Source: Poa pratensis | Lineage: Eukaryota; Streptophyta; Magnoliopsida; Poales; Poaceae | DNA: 64,000 bases | Reading direction: 5' to 3' | NCBI GenBank assembly: GCA_947311845.1 | Contig: CAMZMU010000035.1 | Location: forward strand, 5,432,344 to 5,496,343 | In this document: positions 12,049-23,373 of the stretch, in pieces | Layout: each line of letters starts with the position of its first letter | How positions within the stretch are numbered: the stretch's first letter is position 1 | Notes under the pieces: model-generated | Told to the model about the DNA's origin: nothing | What the model saw: the letters and a program-made list of their open reading frames with translations, nothing else | The model's database searches: none | Made by a program: the position numbers and the translations under genes

Positions 12049-13005
12049 ATTGCGAATGCACACGCATTTCAAACCAAATTTCAGCCTTCTGATTCAGAAC
12101 CAATGTCAGTGCGTTGTGCGCGCACACACATTTCAAACCATAGTGATGCAAAGAGGGCATCTGGCATCCACAGCCAACGAACAAAATCTGCAACATCATT
12201 TGACAAATAAACGAGAAAAACATGAAGCTCCAGCATGGATTAGCAGAGAAATTTCATTTGACAAATAAACAAATAGAGAATCAAAATCAAGCAAGGAACA
12301 TAGGGGCTGTTTGGATTGTGGCCGGCTATTACAGAGAAGTACTGACAATCTCGATACGAACTGCCAATAAATCAGCTAGATTGAGCATTACACAATAGAG
12401 TTCAGTGCAGCAACTAGCTAGCTTGAGCATTACACAGTATATAGCTTCTAAGTATCCAAGAGATTTGATTCAATGGCTTTGTACCTACAATACATTAACA
12501 TATAGGGCAGGAGCCATATCTTTCAGACTGCACCCTGAAATTTAAACTTTCAAGGTTCAGCATGTTCATCTGCAGCCTTGAGGCTGAAGATACCACATTC
12601 GACCAAGTTTGAAACTCTCAGGTAGCAAAATACATGTCAGCATATGTGGTAAAGTGAAGATACCACATCTAGATCTGCCTACGATCTAGAACCCAACCAT
12701 ATTGCATCCTCGTGCTCGCCCCCTTTTTCATTTCCAAACGTCTCCAAGTTGGAGCTGGAATCCATTACTGAAGGACAACATAACAGGAATACCAAACAGG
12801 AAAGAGTTGTAGGGCCTAGAGAAAAGGAGAAAAGGTGGCTCCAAGGACACCAGGTCGACCTAAACGAACGACCAAACCAATTTATTACTACTACTAGTTT
12901 TGGCAAAATCATCACCAAGTTTACTTAATTGTAGGGCAAATGTAGGCATCATCACAGCCATCTTTCCTTTTTTCCTCGTGACATGGGAAGTATCACCACC
13001 AATCT
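12049..13005. other. 3' flank of SINA-like copy 2
   Basis: No coding region recognised. The part nearest 13006 should include the 3' untranslated region of the minus-strand gene. At 12303 there is 'ggggctgtttggatt', which resembles a PIF/Harbinger (Tourist) terminus, but no matching opposite end was found. Confidence 0.45.
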
Positions 13006-14425
13006 TCAGTCAATAGTCACATCTTCATCTTCCAAAACTTCTGATATTTTATTGATACGGACGGTGAAGCTGCTGGCTGCAAGCGTGTCAGAGGAAACAG
13101 TTGGCACGACCACTGAGTAGCTTCCGTCCTCCGTTGGTAGGCCATTGGAGAGATTGGTGCTCCTGATATGGAAATTTGAATGCTGTTTCCAAGGCATGGT
13201 GTCGCAGTGGTAAGCAACCACGCACCTGAACTTTCTCTCCCCCGCCACGGCATGAGGATCAACACACAAGATGGAGATGGCATTGCCGAATGGTGGCACC
13301 GGAGTGAATTTTACTAGAAAGAGGGGGCCGCCCTGAGAGCTGCGGAGCACATGCATTTCTTCCTGAATCTGCAGGTTGAAACTACATCCATTGTGAAACA
13401 AAGTTGTCGGCCAGTTGTGGTAGGTGGTGAGATGAAACCAGAGCAAAGATGTTGAGCCAGTAAAAGAACAGCCAGCTTCAGGGCAGAAGCACGGTGCACA
13501 CGGGCATGCCTTCTCGTGATCCGACCGCTCGAGGTAATGCGTCTTGACAGTGCACCCATACTTGGTGTTGGAGCAAGGAGCCCGGACCGATTGCAGGATG
13601 TGCTCGGCCACAATGCAGCGGCTGTAGCCTCCGGTGATGGAGCACACATGGCACTTGTCCTTGTTCTGGAGCTTGTCATGGCAGGACGAACAAATAGCAT
13701 GCCCGATTGCGCACTGTGTATCACAAGATTAAGGAAAATGTAAGATGCTTGTGAGAAAGATGCAGGTTGTTGTGCATGCTAAAAAGATTTGTACAAGCAT
13801 AATTTCCCATTGGTTTCCCAAATCAACTAAAGGAGACTCAGTTTTGTTGAGGTGTCCTTGGGAGATGTTGGATCTTTTTAAAGTGGGAGTCTTAAAATGA
13901 AAATGTTAAATGTGTGATAGGATAAGGATGACCGGGTCCGTGTTAAAGGTCTTGGCCTTGCATAGCAAATTCTTATGCTGTTTACAACAATTACTGGCAA
14001 TGGGGTTGATTACTGTCAATCTGTCATACACTTATTCAAGAAAATTAACCTTCCACTGAACGGTTTGGGCAAACAGAAATCTGGCACTGAACGGATGCTC
14101 CATGTCTACAATCTCTAACTGAACTTCTACTGTTTTTTTTTCTTTTTTTGCTTGAGAAGAATATTAACCCTTTCACAATGAGATGGCAGTACGGCACACA
14201 TGGCATCCGCAAGCTCACGATGCAATAACAGATCTAGACGAGATAAATCAGGGAGAAGCAAGAGGAGGTAGGTTGGACCTGGAAGACCCGATGCGTGAGC
14301 GGGTGGTAGCAGATGGTGCAGTCCAGAGCACCCAGCTCGATGGTCCCGACGGACACCGTCCGGTCGTCGCCGCCGCCGCTCTCATCCGTCCTCTTCCGGC
14401 GGCTTGGCCCGCTCTCCCTCTCCAT
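13006..14425 (-). CDS. SINA-like RING E3 ubiquitin ligase (copy 2), two exons
   Basis: Predicted SINA-like E3 ubiquitin ligase of 284 residues. Exon 1 is 14425..14279 (49 codons, donor TTCCAG|GTCCAA) and exon 2 is 13713..13006 (acceptor ACACAG|TGC), a phase 0 intron. RING ligands are CTIC at 36-39, C50, H54, C57, C60 and CHVC at 70-73. The SIAH zinc-finger region has KYGC, DHEKACPCAPCFCP and C-F-x-G followed by spaced histidines. A TRAF-like substrate domain fills the rest, ending in an acidic tail (EVLEDEDVTID). All ligands are present and there are no frameshifts, so it is probably functional. The N-terminal extension is basic then glycine/aspartate rich. A short retroposon tail sits just upstream (14535-14607), within the promoter or leader. 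Confidence 0.87.
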
Positions 14426-14534
14426 CCGCGGTCGATCTCCAACAAGATTACAAGAACCCACTCAAATATGGTGATGGGCGGGAGGTCAGCTGGCCTTTTG
14501 ACGTGCGTCGCCGACAACGAGTATTGCTTGGGCT

Positions 14535-14607
14535 GGGCTTCTTTGCCGCTCCTTCTTTTTAATATATAAGAGATACGCAGGCTGCTGCGTATTCTAGAAG
14601 AAAAAAA
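14535..14607 (+). mobile_element. 5'-truncated LINE/retroposon tail
   Basis: The sequence 'atacgcag-gctg-ctgcgtat' followed by 'tctagaagaaaaaaa' is the hairpin-plus-poly(A) 3' end seen on many grass non-LTR retroposons. 'gtattgcttgg' on the left (14521) and 'gtattgcctgg' on the right (after the A-run) look like a slightly diverged target duplication. Insertion was therefore a very short, 5'-truncated copy, upstream of SINA-like copy 2. Confidence 0.55.
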
Positions 14608-15420
14608 GTATTGCCTGGCCTGCCCAAACGGTCTCTTTGGTGATAGGTGAAAAATTAAAAATAATCGACATATTAGATTTTTTATTACTTGTGTCATTAA
14701 TCGACTTTTATCCCAAAAGAGGTTTTGTACTATGGACACTGGACATATAGCTTTTTTCAACCCAAAAAAACACCTAGTAATTTTTTTCATCTAATCCCAA
14801 AAGAGGGAAAACACCAGTTTAAGTAGATCATACTGCAGAGTACACATTCGACAGTACACTCTTGATTCCATACAGTTGAGAACACATCATTGTATAGGAA
14901 TCAGAACCTGGAACTTGCCGAAGACACAGGGGGTGCGGGTGTGGCTTCGACGTCTTGCGCCGGCTTGCGGTCGCGGTCCGGCGACACCCTCGACTGGCCA
15001 CTGTACAGATCAGATCGAGGAGAAAAATTGGCGTTCGCGCGAGGAGACGAACCGGCGGCTTGGCTATCGTTTTTCCCTGCGTCGCTACTCCTTACATGAG
15101 TCTAGCCCTCTCTATCATTAGCCTGATCGATCGGTAGCCATTTTTAGCGGATCGATTGGTAGACAAGAAAGGGCCTCGATCTGTTCGAGAACTGGGATAT
15201 GTGCACGATCTTCATGAGCTATGGAGTCGTGGGTGGGCTGATCGTTTTGTGCTTGCGCCTGGTGTTAGTGCCGCTGCCAAAATTATGCTAAGCAAACACA
15301 TAAATTTTGGGCCCCTAAAAATCATGGGCCCTGTGCGGCCGGCACCATTTGTACCACTGTCCGCCCGGCCCTGACTCAAAGCGCCGCTTCCCCCGCTAAC
15401 GAGCTCCTTCTCGCATCGTC
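14608..15420. other. Non-coding, possibly Helitron body
   Basis: No gene recognised. Short GC-rich open frames (14876-15137) have no recognisable domain. This DNA may belong to the Helitron whose 3' end is at 16376, but its 5' TC terminus was not found. Confidence 0.35.
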
Positions 15421-15421
15421 G

Positions 15422-15775
15422 ATGGTGAACGGGAAGCGGCAGCTCGCTCTTGCCGTGGCGGACATGTTCACCATCTCCCTCTGGACGCTAGACAATGATG
15501 GCATAGTAGAGCCGGCGAAGTGGACACGGCGCAGCTTCGTCGACCTATGGAAGATCAAGGTGCAGGCAGGGCGTGGAGTGTTGTCAAAGGAGGAAGGGGA
15601 CAGGGTGGTGCTCGAGTGTTTCTCGGAGAGCAGCGGCGTCGTGCTCTTCCACCTAAACTGGCATTTGCTCTACAAGCTCGACCTGCATACGGGCAAGGTC
15701 TCGCTCACGGGGGTTTACTGCAAGCGAGACTCGAGCAAAATGTGCGCCATTGAAGATCAGGGCGGGCAATGCTGA
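15422..15775 (+). pseudogene. Captured fragment, F-box-associated-domain-like
   Basis: An open frame of 117 residues has the spacing of the C-terminal associated domain of grass F-box or DUF1618 proteins (FTISLWTLDN, WTRRSFVDLW, VVLECFSESSGVVLFHLNW, YKLDLHTGKV). The fragment has no F-box, and no partner exon was found. Because a Helitron-like 3' terminus lies 600 bp downstream in the same orientation, a Helitron-captured gene piece is a reasonable reading. The family assignment rests on pattern only. Confidence 0.4.
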
Positions 15776-16339
15776 AGTGCTAAAATTCTCCCGCACAAGG
15801 TCCAGAATAATCAAATCGTACCACGGAATTCTTTTGGTAACTGTAAGCGACACTATTCTAGTTGTTCTGGCCATACTTGGCGCGTGGTCGTTTGTGTTCT
15901 TAACGATGAGACGAAATGTGCACCATCTTCTAGTGCATACAAATTGTATGCATGAGTTTATTTTTAACTATGTAAATATTTGGTTAAACTTTCACAATTT
16001 ACTCTTGTCTATATCGTATAAAGCAAAACCAGTCTAGCATTTATTAATTATTTTCTATCTCAACATGTAAACTAACCATATCATCCAATCAAATATACAT
16101 GTCATCCCACGAACAACTCATTAGACATTTTTTTTTTTGCATGCAACATATCCACACCATCTCATTTTCATCAATCCAGTTGTATACCTCACCAAGTTTT
16201 AATCATCAAGTACAAAAAAAATCACGTCAATTAAATTTAGCCTTTCGACAATTGTAATCCGTCGAATCTTCCATATATTTTAAATAAAATCATATATCAT
16301 GGGTCGTATATGTATTTATTTACAAGATAAAATTATTAA

Positions 16340-16376
16340 AGAAATCTCCGCCGCAACGCACGGCATATCTTTCTAG
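16340..16376 (+). mobile_element. Helitron 3' terminus
   Basis: A GCCG...CGGC hairpin (16350-16364) is followed 8 bases later by CTAG and then T, the structure of a Helitron 3' end (hairpin, short spacer, CTRR, insertion before T). The 5' end was not located. The element would extend leftward over the F-box-like fragment. Confidence 0.5.
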
Positions 16377-16876
16377 TTCTTAATGACACTTTGTGTCAGA
16401 TGTTGCATCCGTTATGATGGTTTTGATCCTAGCTAGTAGATAAAAATTAAAAATGTTCCAGTAATTAAAATCTACCACCTGTCACGTGCTATACAAATGG
16501 TTGTGTGTTGTTTTGACTAAGCTTTCATTCACGTACATTGTTCAAGTATAGTACATAGTTGGTGACTGGAGTTCAAAGATTTCACAGCAAGATTGTTTTT
16601 GAGATACAGTTGATTGCTAAATACATTTGTTGTTAGTCGGTTCTACTATATTTTTTGTTAGTCAGGATCCATTTGAATTTGTAGGATATACTTCCATAAT
16701 TCTTATTCTTATTTTATTTGAACTAAATTCACGACAAGAATTGTGAAACGAAGGGAGTAGAAAATATGCAATAAGAAACCACATGCAAACCAAATGTGAA
16801 CCGTGCAAGGATTAGAAACACGTGAATGCGTACTAAACAAGAGAAATAATCATTCCCGTTTAAATCATAATGGAGA

Positions 16877-17062
16877 TTATTTTTCTATGCTCACTCAGCA
16901 CGGCTGCAAAGCCTGAATCATTCCCATTTATCTTACAATACTCGTTAAATAGATATTTTTTTCTGCATTTTTTTTCTTTTGGGCATCCACTAGTATTTTT
17001 CTGAAATGGTTTTGGGGTATCCTATGCTCACTCCGCACGGCTGCAACTGCAAAGCCTGAATC
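16877..17062. repeat. Short tandem duplication before SINA-like copy 3
   Basis: 'ctatgctcactcagcacggctgcaa...agcctgaatc' at about 16887 recurs at about 17021 with small differences, a spacing near 135 bp. The second copy lies directly upstream of the copy 3 reading frame. The AT-rich DNA from 16377 to 16877 holds no gene; 'aacgaagggagta' near 16746 resembles a MITE end. Confidence 0.6.
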
Positions 17063-17133
17063 TTTTTTCCTCTGAACCAGCACAGAACAGAACAGTGGCC
17101 TGTTCAATCACAAAGAGAAAGCAAACAGGAGGA

Positions 17134-17919
17134 ATGGAGGTCAGGAAGCGGAGGAGGCGCCGGCACTGCAGCAAGAAGGCGTGCGGCGTCTGCGTCGCCG
17201 CGCTCCCCGACGGCCAGTGCCAGGCGTGCGAGGACGGCGGCGGCATCTTCGGCCCCTGCCCGGCTCTGGGAGCGGTGGTGTCGTCGGCGCGGGTCACGTG
17301 CCCTCACGCCGGCTGCGGGAGGGACGTCATCTACCACGAATTCGACGAGCACCAGAGTGCCTGCCGGCACGCGCCATGCCACTGCACGGAGCCCGGCTGC
17401 GCCGGCTTCGCGGGCTCGCCAGCGGCGCTCGCGGGCCACCTCGCGACCGTCCACGCCGTGCCCATCCACGCCATCAAGTACGGCAAGGTGAACCGGTTCC
17501 AGGTGCCGGCGTCGGTGCGGCGGCTGCTGCTGGTGGCCGAGGACGGCGCGCGCGTGTTCCTTCTGACCGTGGGCGCGCTCGGCGGCTCCGGCGCCTCCGC
17601 CGTGGCCGTGGTGTGCGTCGGGGCGGCGCGGCCAAGGCTCACGTGCAAGATGTGGGTGAATTATCTGGCGCCGCCGGAGGACGGCGGCGGCAAGTCGGAC
17701 ATCGCCCTGGTGGAGATGCAAATGCGGAGCAGCAGGTCGCCCGGCGCGGTGGTCGCCGCGGACGAGCCGTCGTTCCTGGCGGTGCCGCGGATGTATCAGG
17801 TTCCAGGACCGGACAATTCCCCATCCACGGAGGTGCTTCAACATCCGCATCGACAAGATCCTCTAGGAGGTTATATGCGTAACGAATTAACGATCATGCA
17901 TTGCAGATTCAGCCGTTAA
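17134..17919 (+). pseudogene. SINA-like copy 3, RING half missing, C-terminal frameshift
   Basis: From about 17165 this is a clear exon 2 homologue of SINA-like copies 4, 6 and 7: CGVCVAALPDGQCQACEDGGG, CPHAGCGRDVIYHEF, APCHCTEPGC and the TRAF-like part to about 17820. Exon 1 is absent. The ATG at 17134 opens a short basic leader (MEVRKRRRRRH) that joins directly where exon 2 begins, so the first RING CxxC is gone and the RING histidine is lost (the CNGGH of copies 6 and 7 is CSKK here). Near 17838, 'gtgcttcaacat' is two bases shorter than 'gtgcttctcaacgt' in copy 6, which shifts the frame and replaces the usual NIRIDK ending. A translated product of 261 residues is possible but would not be a RING ligase; it could still bind substrate or partner proteins. 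Confidence 0.75.
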
Positions 17920-18510
17920 TTTCAGACTTAATTGTCGTTCTAGTTAATTTCAGAATTAATTGTCGTTCTAGTTAGCCGTGTTTAATTTAATTTAAGACTT
18001 AACTGCCCACCGTCATGTTCTTTCTGAGCTATATAGTACTTTAACTTAATTATTAGTCCAGGCATTTCATTTGCACGTGTTATACTTTGTGATGGATGAA
18101 TGAATAGGTGTCCATTGTTACAAAAATGTTTAAGGGTTGTTAAGCTCAACCTTGCGGTTCTCAAGTTTTAGTTTTCACCTTTCAGTGTTCTTTGTTCGAA
18201 ACACTCACCACATTTAAAACTCTTACGGACGAAGATACTCGTACTTACTTTCTCCTTTCTTATAGAAATATCGAATCATATCTTCGTCATAAATTTTAAA
18301 TGTGATCTTCCCTTCAGAGTAATCAATAGCTTCTCCTGTTGTCTTCCGAGAATGGTAGATAATTTATCATCTTCAGCAAACATCAAGTACAACAAAATCA
18401 ATTGGGATAACACGCTTGTCAAGTCTGAGAAGTACATTTTCGATAACTCCATAGGTTTCTTGGTAGATTTATCAGCCATGTATACACAACAAGACATATA
18501 CAATCTACAA
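17850..18510. repeat. Duplicated SINA 3' flank, unit 1
   Basis: Downstream sequence of copy 3 ('cagattcagccgttaa', 'gtgatggatgaatgaat', 'tgttctttgttcgaaacactcaccacat') is shared with 40655-41390 and 41415-42180. The shared segment ends in a minus-strand gypsy protease fragment. Confidence 0.8.
18180..18510 (-). mobile_element. Ty3/gypsy (Athila-like) protease-region remnant
   Basis: On the minus strand the frame reads MADKSTKKP then a segment like DEKLSxILGR, matching the region after the aspartic protease active site of Athila-type gypsy elements. It is short and broken. The same fragment recurs in the other two 3' flank copies, so it was already present when the unit was duplicated. From 18510 to 19400 no gene is seen; 18490-18740 resembles 27950-28090. 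Confidence 0.6.
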
Positions 18511-19419
18511 CGTGTAGAAAGAGCATATGCAAAATGAAAACCATAAACCGTTCACATACACAATTTTAGGGTGCCAACTCGTTGTTTCAGGCTCTCAGCT
18601 AGTCGTTGGAGCCCCTATATCTCTTGGTCAAATACATCTATGACATGCATGTGTTAAGATACATCTATGACACAGAGCATATGCAAAATGAAAACTGCGA
18701 AATGTTCACATACATCTATGACATCGAGCTCCAAGATAGGCAAGGAGGAGAGAAGCGAATAGGCATTCCATGGTGGAGGAACGACATCCTTAGGAAGGAG
18801 GGAAGATTAAGCTAGGTGGAGGAGGAGAAGGAAATCCATGACAACGGAAGGAAATATGAAAATTGACAACCCAGTTATAGTAGAAATCATGGAATCGAAG
18901 TAGGAACTATGTTATAAAAATCACAGGAAAAATCACGGTGATGTTGTACTAATATTTAAACATTATGAAGGTTTGAAATAACACTAAATCAACACTCCGA
19001 CCAACAGTATACCATTACTATTCATTCATATTTTTCTCTGACCTCCCTATAAATAATGAGTTTATAGAACATCACCTTTCTACCATGCTTTATTTTCGTG
19101 AGATCTTTTTAGAACTTCTAAACATGATTTCGACAAAGTTTTCATTATAACTTTGTTTCCACTGGACACTTTTGTAGTGTATATGGAACGAAGAGGATAA
19201 AAGGAGGAGGATGCATGGATGGAGCACAGCGTCTTTGACCAGCTTGAAGGGACCATTTTTTTTCCACAACGTATTTCAGTAGTACATCCCTTATCGTTTA
19301 ACCATGCTTCAAGTTTATATTTTCATCTTAGTTTAATTCTAATGTTTTATTTGGAACAACCAAGACTCGAATGCTCAAAAGTGAGGGTCCAGTCAAGATT
19401 ATTCCTTTGTGTCAAACAA

Positions 19420-21920
19420 TATCGCATACGCTATTTGAAATAGTTACCCATTACCAGAACGACACTCCAGTCAAGATTATTCCTTTGTGTAAAAAAAATC
19501 GATGTATTCCTGAAAAGAATATTCTAATACAAATATTACTATACCCCATAAAAAAGTACTCTCTTCAGTCGTGCCACCCAGCCCTTTGCGTCAAACATAC
19601 CTAATAAACTGCCATAGGTTCTAGCTAGGATCGTGTGGTTGTCCACTCTGTTACGCTGCTGGCTGTCACACCGAAATAACCACGGTTCACATTCCAGTGT
19701 AGACCTTCACGTGACTAGTGCATGACCATGCCGAGGCACAAGGCTCGGAGGCACAACCAATTGCCCTCCGAACCAACCCGGTCCGGGAAGCAGCTCACCA
19801 TGCAGCTCCGATGCACTATGGTACTGGTACAGTCTTCACAAGGAGCTGACCGGCGCAGCTCCAGCCTCCAGCACGGTGCAAGGTGGGTTTAAATGTTTGC
19901 GGTTATCGGATGTCTTTGTACTGCAAAAACAAGCGGTTAAAAATAGCACTCGTGTTCTTTTCGCAAGTGAAAAAACACAATCTCTTATAATCTGTGGTAT
20001 TGCACCACATGTCGTGAGAGTAGAAACTTGGATTCAAAGTACTCATTTTGGCTACCCGCAAGAAAAAATACACATTTTTTTGTTGAAAAAAAGGATAACG
20101 CGACAATTAATGGCAAATGTTACGATAAATTCATGTAGACACATGTTACGAAAGCCGCCCCCACATACACCCTACAACCTTCCGTTGAGATAATAAAACC
20201 GATTACACGTATATATGTACCCATGATACTTCCTTTTCTCTTTTGATATGGTTTGATAATGTAGAAATTTGTTCTAAATTCGTCAATATACCAATATGGT
20301 TGATTGGGCTGTGTGTTCCTCTCATCTTCATATTTCTCAGATACAGTTACGTGATACACATATGGAAATATATATTTTGGTAGTAACATTTGAACAAATT
20401 AAGCACTTAATAATTTGTTCAATTCATTAACTAAATAAGTTTGTAAAATGAATTTATATGCACACTCATGACATTTGTAGGGGCATATCTGGCATTATTA
20501 GCTTTTACAAGAGAACGAGATAAATTTATCTCAAATACACGGCCTTAATACTACGAGCAACTTTACAAGAGAACGAGATAAATTTAGCAACTGTTGTAGA
20601 GGATTCTCATCATAGAAGTGATGGATTATTATCCGTCCTCAAAAGTCAGACCATCCTAAAGTAATATCTTCATATTTTTCTTTATTTGGTCTCTCTTATC
20701 TGATGATTGGTGATGTAGCGGCACGTTTAAAGCACTGCATGAAACATATTTTAATCGCGTAATAGCCGGTTTGTTCCATCCAACAAAAATATGTATAGCA
20801 AAGTAATGAAAGACATCTTTGGTTTCAAAATATTAAGAAATGGAGGAATAGAAAAAACACAAAATTGTCTGTGCCATGTAGACTTGAATTACCAGAAATA
20901 AAATTTATACCATCAGAAGAAATTTTCAATAATATTTTAGCGTGATAGAAAGTTACTTTTTAAATCATGCCAGAAGGTGAATAGTTAGAAAAACATGCTC
21001 CAATCCTCTCAAAAAAATTGTCGTGGAGATGTGTGACATGGACCTTTGCTGGTGCAAGGAACTTGGTGGATCTTGGGTTCTTGGGTTGGAGATTGATCAC
21101 GTTGGGGTGCAAAGCTCTACGTCTAGCATCGTGTGGTTGTCTGCCCGGCGATGCTGCTGGCTGTCACACCGAAATAACCACGGTTCATCATTTCAAAGGA
21201 CCTCAAATAATGCATGTAAATCAAATGGCCGATGTATTCTTCTCCATTGTAGCCACCTTATTGCCACCTCTCGGCATAATCTCCTTGGCTGGCTTCGGCA
21301 AGCATTATGAACACGTGAATATTTTTTTTGTGATACACAATATGGACACATACACTCAACACTGTGAACGCACATACAAACATTCTACTCTTATGAGCAC
21401 CTCCGTGCACAGTCGAGTCTTAAAATCGACGAAGTGACGAAGTCTCCGTAGCCGCTTCACAATCGGCGGGACCTTGTTTGCATGTAGGAGAAAAGAAAAC
21501 ACATGAATTTCTCTATAGAATTAGACACGTGCAGTAAGTCCCCTCGATTAAAGGAAATTTTGATTGGAAATACATACAAAACAGATAACTGGAAAAGTTC
21601 ATACCTACGGTTTATACTTTTACAAACAAACAAATTCTATATGTTTTGTCCAAAGAATTTATCTTCTGAAATTCCTACATCACCCTCCTTACGTGACAGT
21701 AAATGCTTGACCAACGACTAGCCTTCTTTTACCTGAGCCACCTCGTCAAAAGTTCAGCAGATACAGCCAATAGACGAGGCAGAGAGGTTCCAGTATTCAG
21801 TCTCACACACAACTCCTGTTCACTGGAAGGTAGATGCTCCACTCACCAAAGCTCTTGCCTTTCACAAACTCTGTGTCTCCATCGATTTGAGTTGGGATCT
21901 GCGTGTTGCAAGGTAGCAGG
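19420..21920. repeat. Duplicated SINA 5' flank, unit 1 (before copy 4)
   Basis: Many blocks match 30050-32190 in order: 'cagtcaagattattcctttgtgt', 'gtgcatgaccatgccga', 'accctacaaccttccgttgagat', 'aaattaagcacttaataattt' and the leader from 'gtcaaaagttcagcagat' to the ATG. A truncated Au-SINE-like piece ('tatgagcacctccgtgcac...gacgaagt') lies at 21330-21480. A small internal duplicate ('gctgctggctgtcacaccgaaataacc') occurs at both 19655 and 21150. No other gene was recognised. Confidence 0.75.
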
Positions 21921-22639
21921 ATGATGCAGGGTGCTAGCGCGGAGGGGAGGAACGAGGGCTCGCCGTCAGCGATGGACGAGAGCAGCGCCAAGAAGGCGAG
22001 GCTGGATCTGCCCAACGGTCGCGTGAAGCAAGAAGTCGTCGTCGTGCAGGAGCCCGCCGGAGGAGCCGGCGGCGTGGTCGTCGCGGCGGACTACACTGCC
22101 CGCTCGAGGGTGGAGCTCACCGTGAAGCTCGACATGCGCGTGCTGCACTGCCCGCTCTGCTCCCGCCCGTTCAAGCCTCCCATCCACCAGGTTATTCTTT
22201 CTTCCGATTCTTTGGTGCAAAGTTGCGATTTTTCTTGCTTTTCAAGCTCCTATACGCGTGCTGTGCGCAGTGCAACAACGGCGGGCACCTGGCGTGCGGC
22301 GGCTGCGTGGCCGCGGCGCTCCCCGGCGGCCGGTGCGAGGCGTGCGAGGACGGCGACGGCTTCTTCGGCCCCCACGAAGGGTGCGGGCGGTTCGTCGTCT
22401 ACCATGAGGGCGCCGAGCACCAGGCCGCCTGCCAGCAGGCGCCGTGCCACTGCACGGAGCCCGGCTGCGCGGGCTTCGCGGCCTCGCCGGCGGCGCTCGC
22501 GGGCCACCTCGCGACCGTCCACGCCGTGCCCATCCACGCCGTCAAGTACGGCGCGGTGAGGCGGCTCCAGGTCCCGGCGGCGGCGTCCGTGCCCCGGCTG
22601 CTGCTCGTGTGCGAGGACGACCGCGCGTGTTCCTGCTGA
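21921..22639 (+). pseudogene. SINA-like copy 4, internally deleted
   Basis: Exon 1 is 21921..22190 (90 codons, MMQGASAEGRNE to PFKPPIHQ, donor CCAG|GTTATT) and exon 2 begins at 22271 after GCGCAG. The RING is complete across the junction (CPLC, then CNNGGH, CGGC and CEAC). After FFGP a 48-bp in-frame loss removes the residues found as CPALDAVVSSARVACP in copy 7, including one zinc-ligand cysteine of the SIAH finger. Near 22619, one missing base in GACGACCGCGCG shifts the frame to a stop at 22639, so most of the substrate-binding domain is lost. Sequence similarity stops soon after (about 22660). It faces copy 5 tail to tail. The 5' leader is shared with copies 6 and 7. Confidence 0.8.
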
Positions 22640-23373
22640 CCGCGGGCGCGCTTCTGGTAACGTTTGCTAATTATTTGCTATGATGGGATGGCCACGTCAA
22701 AATAGTAGCGAAATTCAGTTCTTTGTAAGCTGAGTGGCCAATTCCAAATTGAAATCGATATTGTTACCTGCCCATAAGCTGCAGGTACATATTGCAATAT
22801 TTTTCTCTGTTTCAGAAATAAGGATGAATTCTTCTGAACTTTGGATTACTTGAGTTGGGAGCTATGTACTGATTACCAAGGAGTTCTAATGCAATCAACT
22901 AAGCACCAACACAAAGTAAAATTACAAGTGGTCAGGTGGATCTTAACATTTCTTTTTTCGATGGGGGTGTGGTCTTCTTGCTTCTGGCAACTGCACCAGA
23001 TGGTCAATTACCCAGGGCAATACATAACCAGACAAGACAAAAGAAACGTGCATGTGTTCAACATACCAACATCACCAAGTGAAGAATTAAGTGTTATGTT
23101 ATGTCGACAACAACTCCTGGATCAGATAAAAGTTCCCATAATATTCATCTTACTAACTGTTCAGTGGTATTTCAATCAGTACATTCATGCTATTTTGCAT
23201 AACCAAGAGCAGCCATTAATGACACCAGAAGTTTCTACCAATAGAAACATCATCAAGCTACATTACGAGGTAATTAAACAACATAGAACAAGAGCCTTTC
23301 ACCTTGGGCAGTCATTCAAATCAATGTCATGTGTGACCCAGAATTCTCTGTCTACAACTCCTAGCTGAGATCC

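Noticed and set aside
12301..12330. Possible Tourist/Harbinger terminus 'ggggctgtttggatt'
   Set aside because: No complementary opposite end or target duplication was found nearby.
14567..14590. Hairpin plus CTAG as a second Helitron 3' end
   Set aside because: The stem abuts CTAG almost directly and is followed by A then poly(A); a LINE-type tail explains it better.
22841..23368. 175-codon plus-strand open frame
   Set aside because: It overlaps the likely 3' untranslated region of the convergent SINA copy 5, and no domain is evident.
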